Assembly: GCF_030411995.1 (NCBI RefSeq)
Contig: NZ_JASNRC010000008.1
Location: forward strand, 271,047 to 313,067
DNA from: Massilia sp. YIM B02769
Lineage (GTDB): Bacteria > Pseudomonadota > Gammaproteobacteria > Burkholderiales > Burkholderiaceae_D
Length of the DNA stretch: 42,021 bases
Reading direction: 5' to 3'
A program made the translations under genes and the position numbers. Under the pieces are notes generated by a model. The model saw nothing but the letters and a program-made list of their open reading frames with translations. It was not told the DNA's origin and searched no databases. Positions 7,969-15,376 of the stretch are shown here, piece after piece; the first letter of the stretch is position 1; every line of letters begins with the position of its first letter.

Positions 7969-10338
7969 TTGAATTCGCAACACAGCTTTCTGGCCGGCGG
8001 CGGCGAAATGGGCGCCCTCATGCGCGAACACGACTGGCGCCGCCATCCGCTCGGCACGCCGGACACCTGGCCGTCGACGCTGAAGACCCTGTTGCGCCTG
8101 CTGTTGTCGAGCAACCACCCGATGTTCATCTGGTGGGGCGAGGACCTGATCCAGTTCTACAACGACGCCTACCGCCAGACCCTGGGGCCGGAACGCCACC
8201 CGCGGGCGCTCGGCCAGCCGGGCCGGGAATGCTGGGCCGAAGCCTGGCACCTGATCGGGCCGGACATCGAGCGCGTCATGGCCGGCGGCTCGACCTGGCA
8301 CGAAGACCGGCTGGTGCCGCTGACGCGCAACGGCGTGCGCGACAACATCTGGTGGACCTATGGCTACAGTCCCATCGAGGACGAAGCCGGCATCCGTGGC
8401 GTGCTGGTGATCTGCAAGGAAGTCACCGAGGAACACCTGCTGCGCGAGCGCCTGGAGCAAACCAACCACGCCCTGATCGAGACCATGGACGAAGGCTTCT
8501 GCCTGATCGACATGGTGCGCGACGAGAACGGGCACGCCGTCGATTACGAATTCGTCGAGGTGAACCGGGCCTTCTCGCAGCAGACCGGCCTGCGCGATTG
8601 CGTGGGACGGCGCGCGCGCGAACTGGTGCCCCAGCTCGAACAGCGCTGGATCGACATCTACGACGAGATCGCGGTCACCGGCGAGGCGCGCCGCTTCGTC
8701 GAGGGATCGGCGGCGATGGGACGCTGGTTCAGCGTGTATGCGCGCCGCATCGCCCATCCGAACGGGCGCCGCGTGGCCCTGCTGTTCGCAGACATCACCG
8801 AACGCATGCTGACCGAACAGGCGCTGCGCGACAGCGAGGCGAAGTTCCGCACGATCGCCGACGCCATGCCGCAGATGATCTGGTCGGCCACGCCCGACGG
8901 CCGCTTCGACTACGCCAACGAAGGCTGGCGCGGCTTTGCCGGCGTGGCGCCGGAGACCCTGCACGGCGCCGGCTGGAAGGCGCTGGCCGATCCCGCCGAA
9001 CTGCCGGCCCTGCACAAGGCCTGGTTCGCCTCGCAGGATGGCGGCGCGCCGTTCGAGATCGAGCACCATGCGCGCCACCACAGCGGGGAATGGCGCTGGG
9101 TGCTGACGCGGGCGCTGCCTGTGCGCGACGAGGAGGGCCGCATCCTGCGCTGGATGGGCACCATGACCGACATCCACGAGCAGAAGACCATCTCGGAAGA
9201 GCTGCGGCTGGCGAACAGCCGCAAGGACGAGTTCCTGGCGATGCTGGCCCACGAACTGCGCAATCCGCTGGCGCCGATCAGCACCGCGGCCCAGATCCTG
9301 AAACTGTCGGGCAACGACCCGAAGCGCCTGGCGCATGCGAGCGACGTGATCGGGCGCCAGGTGCGCCACATGGTCGAGCTGGTCGACGACTTGCTGGACG
9401 TGTCGCGCGTGAACCGCGGCCTGGCCGAACTCGAACGGGTCGAGGTCGACATGCGCACGGTGCTGCACGGCGCGCTGGAACAGGCGCGCCCGCTGATCGA
9501 GCGCCAGCGCCATACCCTGACCGAGGAAGTCGGGCCCGGCCGCGCGCTCGTGATCGGCGACAGCAAGCGCCTGGTGCAGGTGCTGGCCAACCTGCTGACG
9601 AATGCCGCCAAGTACACGCCGGAAGGCGGCCGCATCGCGGTCTCGCTCACGACCACGCAAGACGAGGTGCGGCTGGCGGTGAGCGACAACGGCATCGGCA
9701 TCGAAGCCGCCCTGCTGCCCCATGTATTCGATTTGTTCACGCAGGCCAAGCGCACCCCGGACCGCTCGCACGGCGGCCTGGGGCTGGGCCTGGCCCTGGT
9801 GCGCAGCATGATCGTGCTGCACGGCGGCCGCGTGGAAGCCGACAGCGCCGGCCTGGGCCAGGGCAGCCGCTTCACGGTGATCCTGCCGCGCCATGCGGCG
9901 CCGGCGCAGGCCGGCACGGGCGCCGCGGCGGGCGCGCACGAGGCCCTGCAGCCGCTACCACAGCCGATCCAGCAGTCGCTGCAGCCGCGGCGCGTGCTGA
10001 TCGTCGACGACAACCGCGACGCCGCCGAATCGCTGGGTGTGGTGCTGGGCGCGGCCGGGCACAGCGTGACGGTGGAAGACACGCCGGCGGCGGCCCTGCG
10101 GCGCGCGGCCAGCGAGGCCATCGACGTCTACCTGCTCGACATCGGCCTGCCCGGCATGGACGGGCACCGCCTGGTCGAGCACCTGCGCGCCATGCCGAAC
10201 GCCGCCAACGCGCGGATGATCGCACTCAGCGGCTACGGCCAGGCCCAGGATATCGCGGCCTCGCGGCGGGCGGGCTTCAATGCCCACCTGGTCAAGCCGG
10301 TCGAGCTGCCGCGTTTGCTCGCCTTGCTGGCTGCCTGA
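7969..10338 (+). CDS. Hybrid sensor histidine kinase with PAS domains and receiver
   Basis: About 789 residues. The order is an N-terminal PAS/GAF-like sensor (MFIWWGEDLIQFYNDAYRQTLG), a second PAS, a third PAS/PAC (about 290-400), HisKA with the phospho-acceptor His near 428 (MLAHELRNPLAPI), HATPase (NAAKYTPEGG, SDNGIGI, GGLGLGLALV) and a receiver domain with DD near 680-681, phospho-Asp near 724 (LLDIGLPGMDGH) and the conserved Lys in VKPVEL. There is no membrane segment, so it is probably cytosolic. The start used is a TTG at 7969, with AGGA ten bases upstream; an ATG at 8008 is an alternative. No cognate regulator gene is adjacent. It is a close paralogue of the kinase at 11042-13120. Confidence 0.92.
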   Translation: MNSQHSFLAGGGEMGALMREHDWRRHPLGTPDTWPSTLKTLLRLLLSSNHPMFIWWGEDLIQFYNDAYRQTLGPERHPRALGQPGRECWAEAWHLIGPDIERVMAGGSTWHEDRLVPLTRNGVRDNIWWTYGYSPIEDEAGIRGVLVICKEVTEEHLLRERLEQTNHALIETMDEGFCLIDMVRDENGHAVDYEFVEVNRAFSQQTGLRDCVGRRARELVPQLEQRWIDIYDEIAVTGEARRFVEGSAAMGRWFSVYARRIAHPNGRRVALLFADITERMLTEQALRDSEAKFRTIADAMPQMIWSATPDGRFDYANEGWRGFAGVAPETLHGAGWKALADPAELPALHKAWFASQDGGAPFEIEHHARHHSGEWRWVLTRALPVRDEEGRILRWMGTMTDIHEQKTISEELRLANSRKDEFLAMLAHELRNPLAPISTAAQILKLSGNDPKRLAHASDVIGRQVRHMVELVDDLLDVSRVNRGLAELERVEVDMRTVLHGALEQARPLIERQRHTLTEEVGPGRALVIGDSKRLVQVLANLLTNAAKYTPEGGRIAVSLTTTQDEVRLAVSDNGIGIEAALLPHVFDLFTQAKRTPDRSHGGLGLGLALVRSMIVLHGGRVEADSAGLGQGSRFTVILPRHAAPAQAGTGAAAGAHEALQPLPQPIQQSLQPRRVLIVDDNRDAAESLGVVLGAAGHSVTVEDTPAAALRRAASEAIDVYLLDIGLPGMDGHRLVEHLRAMPNAANARMIALSGYGQAQDIAASRRAGFNAHLVKPVELPRLLALLAA

Positions 10339-10469
10339 ACGCGGCTGCCTGACCTCCTGCCTGGCCGGCTGCCAGCTGCCAGCTGCCGCGGTGTCCATAC
10401 CGGATCTTCGAAAAGGCCGTTAGCGCCCCTTCAAGCCGGTCCTGTCGAGTAGGTCTATGCCTACACGAA

Positions 10470-10865
10470 TCACTTGTCGTTCTTGTGGCTTTGCGCGCCA
10501 GCGCGGGCGTGCTGTTCCGGGGTGCCGCCGCGGGTCGCATTGCCCTGGCCGCCGCCAGCGTTGCCCCCTTGCCTACCGCCCTGGCCGCGGCCGCTTTGCT
10601 GGTTGCCGCCGCTGCCGCTCTGGTTGTTGCCGTCGTTCTTGTGGCTCATCGAGCCGGCGCGGCGTGCCTCTTCCGACGTGAATTCATGCGCGTTTCCCGA
10701 GGCATGCGCCGCGCGTCCGCCCTCGCTGGCGATCTCGCGCTGGCGTTGCGGGTCCATCGATCCGAAGCCGCGGCTGCTGGTGTCGCCGGCCTGTTTGTTG
10801 CCCTGGTTGCTGCCCTGATTGTTACCCTGGTTAGCGTTGTTACCGCCCTGGTTGTTCGATGCCAT
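10470..10865 (-). CDS. KGG-repeat stress-induced protein (YciG/GsiB type)
   Basis: Small, hydrophilic, glycine- and asparagine-rich protein of 131 residues, probably intrinsically disordered. The segment GFGSMDPQRQREIASEGGRAAH and the following TSEEARRAGSMSHKND are stress-induced KGG-type motifs like those of E. coli YciG and Bacillus GsiB. Runs of NQGNNQGSNQGN flank them, and the C-terminal TPEQHARAGAQSHKND repeats the motif. The start at 10865 has a perfect AAGGAG eight bases upstream. Family members accumulate under general stress; the function is poorly known. It stands alone between two kinases. Confidence 0.88.
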   Translation of the reverse strand: MASNNQGGNNANQGNNQGSNQGNKQAGDTSSRGFGSMDPQRQREIASEGGRAAHASGNAHEFTSEEARRAGSMSHKNDGNNQSGSGGNQQSGRGQGGRQGGNAGGGQGNATRGGTPEQHARAGAQSHKNDK

Positions 10866-11041
10866 GATGTTGCTCCTTAATCCGTTGAAATCAGCTCGAA
10901 ATTGGCTGAGACAGGTACATGGTAGACACCTGGCGGCCAGGCGGGCACAGTCTGGCCGCCGTGGGCCTGTAGGACTGGTCCCATAGCGCTGTCGGCCAGG
11001 ACCGGCGGACTATTGGCAATATGTTCCCTTGGGAAAACGAC

Positions 11042-13120
11042 TCACTGTCCGAAATTGCCGACGCGGGCCGCGCCGCCGGCGCGCCTTTCCTGCACGCCGC
11101 GCCCGCGCGAACGGGCTATATCGCGCAGCAACAAACGCAGGTCGCCGCCCTTCACCGGCTTCACGAAGTGGAAATCGAAACCGGCCGCCAGCGCCGCGCG
11201 GTGCGCCTCGTCGCCGCCGTAGCCGGTGATCGCCACCAGCACCGCGCCGGCGTTGGCGGCGTCGCCGCGCAGGCGCCGCGCCAGTTCGTGGCCGTCCATG
11301 CCGGGCAGGCCGATGTCGAGCAGGTAGACGTCGGCCGGCTGCTGCTCCGCCAGCGCCAGCGCCTCGTCGGCCGCGTGCGCGATCCGCACCGCGTGGCCGA
11401 AGTGCTGGACCATGATCGCCAGCATCTGGGCAGCGTCGGCATTGTCATCGACCACCAGCACGCCGAGGGCCTGCTCGGGCCCAGGCGCCTGGCGCGCCTG
11501 GGCCGCGGCCCCGGCGGTGCTGCCCGCCGCCAGCGGCAGGGTCACCGTGAAGCTGCTGCCCTGCCCCGGCCCCGCGCTGCGCACGCCGATCTCGCCGCCG
11601 TGCAGCTCGACCAGGCGGCGCACCACCGCCAGACCGATGCCGAGGCCGCCCTGGGCGCGGTCGGCATCGCGTTCGGCCTGGGCAAAGAGTTCGAAGGCGC
11701 GCGCCATCAGCTCGTGGCTCATGCCGATGCCGTTGTCGCTCACGCTCAGGCGCGCGCGGCCCGTTTCGGGTTCGGCGTCGGCCGCCAGCCGGATGCGGCC
11801 GCCCGGCGGCGTGTACTTGGCGGCGTTGTTGAGCAGGTTGGCGACCACTTGCACCAGGCGCTTGGCGTCGCCGTTCACCGTCAGCGGCGCAGCCTGCACC
11901 GCCAGTTCCAGGCGGTGGTTGCGCGAGGCGACCAGCGGCTGCACCTGCTCCACGGCTTCGGCGATCACGGCGCCGAGATCGAGCGGCGACTTGTCGATCA
12001 CGGCCAGGCCGCGCGTGACGCGCGAGACGTCGAGCAGGTCGTCGACCAGGCCGGTCAGGTGGCGCGCCTGGCGCCCGATGACGCTGCTGGCCCGGCGCAC
12101 CATGGCCGGCGCCGCCGCGCCCTGTACCAGCAGCTCGGCCGCCGCCATGATCGGCGCCAGCGGGTTGCGCAGTTCGTGGGCCAGCATGGCCAGGAATTCG
12201 TCCTTGCGGCGGTCGGCGTCGCGCAGCGCGCTTTCGGCGTGCAGACGCTCGGTCATGTCGAGCAGGACCACGACGGCGGCGTCCACCCGTCCATCGCGGC
12301 CGAGGATGGGCGCGGCCGAGCACACCACCACGCGGTGCGAACGGGCGGCGTCGAAGGTTTCGATCTCGATCAGGTGGTGGGAGCTGGTTTCTCCACGCAG
12401 GGCCGCGGCCAGCGGCCAGTCGCCGGCCGCCAGCGCCTGCCCGTGGCGCGCGGAACCGTCGGCCCACCAGCCGCGCCATTCGCTGAAGTCGAGGCGCGCG
12501 CCATCGGAGCTGCAGTGGCGGCACAAGAGGGCATCGTGGGCGGCGTTCGCGTCGAGTACCCTGCCGTCGGTATCGGCCAGCACGATCCCGACCGGCGCCG
12601 CCTGCAGCACCGCTGTCATGCGCGCGCGGCCGTCCTCGGCCTGGCGCGCGGCTTCCACGGCTTCGCGCCGGCTCAGCAGCAAGGCTTCCTCGGCGCGCTT
12701 GTGGCCGGTAACCTCGATGCTGACGTGCTGGATGCACAGCAGGCCGCCGTCGGCCGCGAAGACCGGCGTGTTCGTCACGCTCCAGAAGCGCTCGACGAAG
12801 ACCTCGCTGCCGTCGGGCCGGATGCTGCGGATCGGGTAACGCTGGGTGGTCAGCGATTGCGGCTCGCCGCTGGCCACGACCTGCGCCAGCGAGTTGCGCA
12901 GCGCCATGACGCCGTTGCTGTGCGGATCGTCGGGATCGCCGGGGGCCGCGGGCAAGGCGCCGAACAGCGGCTGGCCGACGAGCTGCGCGCGGGTAAGGCC
13001 GACGTCGCGCAGGAAAGCCTCGTTGACCTCGAGGATGACGGGATCGGCGCTCGCCGACAGCACGAGTGTCCCGATCGGCGATCGGGCAAACATCGACTGG
13101 TAAAAGGTGGCGTCGAGCAT
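11042..13120 (-). CDS. Hybrid sensor histidine kinase, PAS-HisKA-HATPase-REC
   Basis: About 692 residues, starting MLDATFYQSMFARSPIGTLV at the ATG at 13120, which follows AGGA at good spacing. It contains a PAS-PAC unit of LOV-like outline (VFVERFWSVTNTPVF then IQHVSIEVTGHKRAEE), a second PAS, HisKA with His near 315 (MLAHELRNPLAPI), HATPase (NAAKYTPPGG, SDNGIGM, GGLGIGLAVVRR) and a receiver with phospho-Asp near 602 (LLDIGLPGMDGH). The first PAS lacks the photoactive NCRFLQ cysteine motif, so a flavin photosensor role is not supported. It is on the strand opposite its paralogue at 7969-10338; together they flank the KGG protein gene. Confidence 0.92.
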   Translation of the reverse strand: MLDATFYQSMFARSPIGTLVLSASADPVILEVNEAFLRDVGLTRAQLVGQPLFGALPAAPGDPDDPHSNGVMALRNSLAQVVASGEPQSLTTQRYPIRSIRPDGSEVFVERFWSVTNTPVFAADGGLLCIQHVSIEVTGHKRAEEALLLSRREAVEAARQAEDGRARMTAVLQAAPVGIVLADTDGRVLDANAAHDALLCRHCSSDGARLDFSEWRGWWADGSARHGQALAAGDWPLAAALRGETSSHHLIEIETFDAARSHRVVVCSAAPILGRDGRVDAAVVVLLDMTERLHAESALRDADRRKDEFLAMLAHELRNPLAPIMAAAELLVQGAAAPAMVRRASSVIGRQARHLTGLVDDLLDVSRVTRGLAVIDKSPLDLGAVIAEAVEQVQPLVASRNHRLELAVQAAPLTVNGDAKRLVQVVANLLNNAAKYTPPGGRIRLAADAEPETGRARLSVSDNGIGMSHELMARAFELFAQAERDADRAQGGLGIGLAVVRRLVELHGGEIGVRSAGPGQGSSFTVTLPLAAGSTAGAAAQARQAPGPEQALGVLVVDDNADAAQMLAIMVQHFGHAVRIAHAADEALALAEQQPADVYLLDIGLPGMDGHELARRLRGDAANAGAVLVAITGYGGDEAHRAALAAGFDFHFVKPVKGGDLRLLLRDIARSRGRGVQERRAGGAARVGNFGQ

Positions 13121-13242
13121 GGGTGGCTTCCTGTAACGAGCGAGCAACCCAGCTTAGCCCAGCCGTGCGGAAGCGCCGGTGCGGTAATTAACGGTTTGTC
13201 ATATTTGCGCACTGCAAGTCTTTGGACGCAGGGCGCAGGTGC

Positions 13243-13560
13243 TCAGCTGCCGAGCCCGAAAAAGATGCCCACCGCCAGCTCGGCCCACAGGTAGAGGAAA
13301 GCCAGGCCGAGCAGCGCGGTGGCGAGCAGGCGCTGGCGCGCGCCGGGCCAGGTGCGCAGGGCGAGCGCGAGCGCCGTGCCGGCGCCCAGCAGCAGCACGG
13401 CAGCGGCCGCGAAATCGCCGCCGCTCCAGTTTACTTCGTTCGTGAATTGCATCGCTAGCAGCGGCGCCAGCAGGATCGCCGCCGTTCCCAGCACCACGCG
13501 CCGCAGCGCCTTGCCGCTGCCGTGCAGATTGCCGCCCTGTCCGCCAATCATCGTGCCCAT
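13243..13560 (-). CDS. Small hydrophobic membrane protein, function unknown
   Basis: About 105 residues with three membrane segments (VVLGTAAILLAPLLAMQF, FAAAAVLLLGAGTALALAL, LLATALLGLAFLYLWAELAVGIFF). The ATG at 13560 is preferred over upstream codons because GGAG lies seven bases before it. The N-terminus is glycine-rich (MGTMIGGQGGNLHGSGK). I recognise similar unnamed proteins from related betaproteobacteria only vaguely; no function can be assigned. It may share a transcript with nothing: a convergent-free gap and a terminator separate it from the PEP-CTERM gene upstream. Confidence 0.7.
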   Translation of the reverse strand: MGTMIGGQGGNLHGSGKALRRVVLGTAAILLAPLLAMQFTNEVNWSGGDFAAAAVLLLGAGTALALALRTWPGARQRLLATALLGLAFLYLWAELAVGIFFGLGS

Positions 13561-13654
13561 GCCAGTTCTCCGGTCGCTGCGTTGAATGGATGGCCAGTGT
13601 GCCATCAGCCGCGGCCGCGTTCAAGCGCTGCGCGCACCCGCTGGCGGCGGACGT

Positions 13655-13679
13655 AAAAAAAGCGGGCCAGGCCCGCTTT
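13655..13679 (-). terminator. Intrinsic terminator of the PEP-CTERM gene
   Basis: On the minus strand an AAAGCGGGCC / GGCCCGCTTT stem is followed by seven T. It lies 23-47 bp after the stop codon of the PEP-CTERM gene. Confidence 0.85.
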
Positions 13680-13701
13680 CTTGTGCAACATGGAAAGCCG
13701 A

Positions 13702-14574
13702 TCAGGCTTTGCGGTTGCGGCGGCGCACGGCCACGCCGGCGCCCAGCATGGCGACGGCGAACAGGGCCAGCGAACCTGGCTCCGGCACTTGCGCGTCGAC
13801 TTCGGCCAGCTTGAACTGGCCATTGCCGCTGATGAAGAAGTATTCGCCCGCGCGGTTACGGTAGGCGGCACGGGTGCAGCCGGCGGCGGTGAAGCCGGCG
13901 TATTCGCAGACGATCTCGCTGACCTGGGTGGTGTTCGGACGGCCGACCGTATTCGCATTGGTGAAGGCGAACGACAGGATCGACTCTTCCGACAGGTCGG
14001 CGCCGTTGGCGCGGAAGAAGTAGCCGCTGTCGAGCATGCCCGGCGACGCGCTGGCAAAGACGCTGACCTGGCCGTTGTTGACCGGGCTGCCGTTGGCATT
14101 CACGAAGCCGCCGCCGCCGGCGAGCACGTTGAACTCGGCGATCACGTTGCCGAGGTCGGCGCCATAGTGGCCGGCGGTCGAGCCATACTGGCCATTGGTC
14201 TGGTTCTGGTACATGCGGATGGTGCCGCCGGTGAAGCTGAAGGCGCCGCCGAAGGTGCCGGTGCCTTCGGCCGTGAAGGTCGCGGTGATGTTGCCGCCGG
14301 CGTAGGTCATCGGGAACAGCTGGCCGTTGCTGTCGGCCTGGGTGATGTTGAAGACCGCGGTCTCGCGGAACGAGAAGGAACCGTTGCCGGTGTTCGTCAG
14401 TTGGATGAAGGCGTTGCCGTTGACGTCCAGGTATTCGTTGATGACCTGGCCGCCGGAGAATCCGCCGCCGGTTGGGTTGAAGACCCAGTTGTTGAGGACC
14501 GGACCAGCGTTTGCGGCACCAGCCGTCGACAGGGCTACAACCGAGGCGCAGATGAGTTTCTTGAAGGCGTTCAT
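13702..14574 (-). CDS. PEP-CTERM sorted secreted protein, PepA (floc-associated) type
   Basis: A 290-residue exported protein. It has a Sec signal peptide (MNAFKKLICASVVALSTAGAANAG), a glycine/asparagine-rich mature region beginning GPVLNNWVFNPTGGGF, and a C-terminal PEP-CTERM signal: VPEPGSLALFAVAMLGAGVA followed by RRRNRK. Such tails are recognised by an exosortase (EpsH/XrtA family) not present in this window. The body resembles what I remember of PepA of Zoogloea, implicated in floc formation with exopolysaccharide. The ATG at 14574 begins the signal peptide. A canonical sigma-54 promoter lies about 55 bp upstream, which fits the known PrsK/PrsR-RpoN control of PEP-CTERM proteins. Confidence 0.88.
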   Translation of the reverse strand: MNAFKKLICASVVALSTAGAANAGPVLNNWVFNPTGGGFSGGQVINEYLDVNGNAFIQLTNTGNGSFSFRETAVFNITQADSNGQLFPMTYAGGNITATFTAEGTGTFGGAFSFTGGTIRMYQNQTNGQYGSTAGHYGADLGNVIAEFNVLAGGGGFVNANGSPVNNGQVSVFASASPGMLDSGYFFRANGADLSEESILSFAFTNANTVGRPNTTQVSEIVCEYAGFTAAGCTRAAYRNRAGEYFFISGNGQFKLAEVDAQVPEPGSLALFAVAMLGAGVAVRRRNRKA

Positions 14575-14626
14575 TGTCAGTTTTCCATTAGGGATGGTTG
14601 TTGGTAACAACCTGCTCCTAGGAAAA

Positions 14627-14641
14627 GCAAACCTTGTGCCA
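14627..14641 (-). promoter_or_regulatory. Sigma-54 (-24/-12) promoter of the PEP-CTERM gene
   Basis: Minus-strand TGGCAC-AAGGT-TTGC matches the RpoN consensus at every defining position, with GG and GC twelve bases apart. The predicted start is near 14615, leaving a leader of about 40 bases. A quasi-palindrome at 14690-14705 (CACGCGTAAATACGTG) could be an activator site. Confidence 0.85.
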
Positions 14642-14845
14642 CCCAGCACTGAACGATATAAATCAATGGCTTACGTCATGCGGAATATGCACGCGTAAAT
14701 ACGTGTAAGGATTTCCGACACTTTGGGCCAGGGGGAAACTCGACTGTATAGTTTGGCGCCGAGGCCTGCCCGCTTGCTGCGGCGGCGCGTTCAAGCATGG
14801 ACAAAATGTCCATGTAACGGAGCATGCATATTCCGGGCCACGTCC

Positions 14846-14851
14846 TATAAT
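14846..14851 (+). promoter_or_regulatory. Perfect -10 box just before the DUF2946 gene
   Basis: TATAAT ends six bases before the ATG at 14858, so transcription would begin at or beside the start codon. No Shine-Dalgarno is present. There is no good -35 box at 17 bp, so activation by a regulator is possible. Confidence 0.5.
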
Positions 14852-14857
14852 GGCTGC

Positions 14858-15259
14858 ATGCACAGGATCACGAGACACTGGACCGCGTACGCCTGGATCG
14901 CCGCCCTGGCCATCCTGTTCAATGCGCTCGCCCCGGTGGTGTCGCATGCGATGAGCCTGGCCTCCAGCCGCGTGGCCCAGGTCGAAGTCTGTACCGCGAT
15001 GGGCATCGAGATGATGCCGTTGGCGTCCGCCCCCGGCGCCGATTCCCCGTCTTCCTCGTCCGATGCCATGCTCAAGGGGCTCATGCATTGCGCCTATTGC
15101 ACGCCGCATGCCGGCGCCTTTGCCCTGCTGCCGCCTGTTCCCGCCATGTTCGCCGTGCTCGGCGGCCATGACGCCTATCCTCCGCTTTTCTACCGTGCGC
15201 CGCGGCCGCTGTTCCAGTGGACCTTCGCCCAGCCGCGCGCCCCGCCTGCGCTGGCCTGA
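14858..15259 (+). CDS. DUF2946 domain protein
   Basis: About 133 residues. The N-terminal hydrophobic segment WTAYAWIAALAILFNALAPVVSHA is a signal peptide or membrane anchor. The rest is probably periplasmic, with the family motifs VEVCTAMGIEMMP and a conserved cysteine/histidine cluster HCAYCTPHAG, suited to metal binding. DUF2946 genes are commonly found beside TonB-dependent receptors and PepSY proteins, and some are linked to copper; here the same order follows. The start lacks a ribosome-binding site, and the -10 box is so close that the message may be leaderless. Confidence 0.82.
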   Translation: MHRITRHWTAYAWIAALAILFNALAPVVSHAMSLASSRVAQVEVCTAMGIEMMPLASAPGADSPSSSSDAMLKGLMHCAYCTPHAGAFALLPPVPAMFAVLGGHDAYPPLFYRAPRPLFQWTFAQPRAPPALA

Positions 15260-15376
15260 CCCCGCCATCCTTCCGGCAGCTGTTGATTGACCTCCCTGCG
15301 CACCGCCAGCGGTGCCGCGTGGCGTCGTCCATGGCCGCCGGCTTCATGCACAGGCAACACGAACAGAAAAGCAACC

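Noticed and set aside
11042..13120. Possible LOV photoreceptor in the first PAS of the second kinase.
   Set aside because: The flavin-binding cysteine motif (NCRFLQ) is absent.
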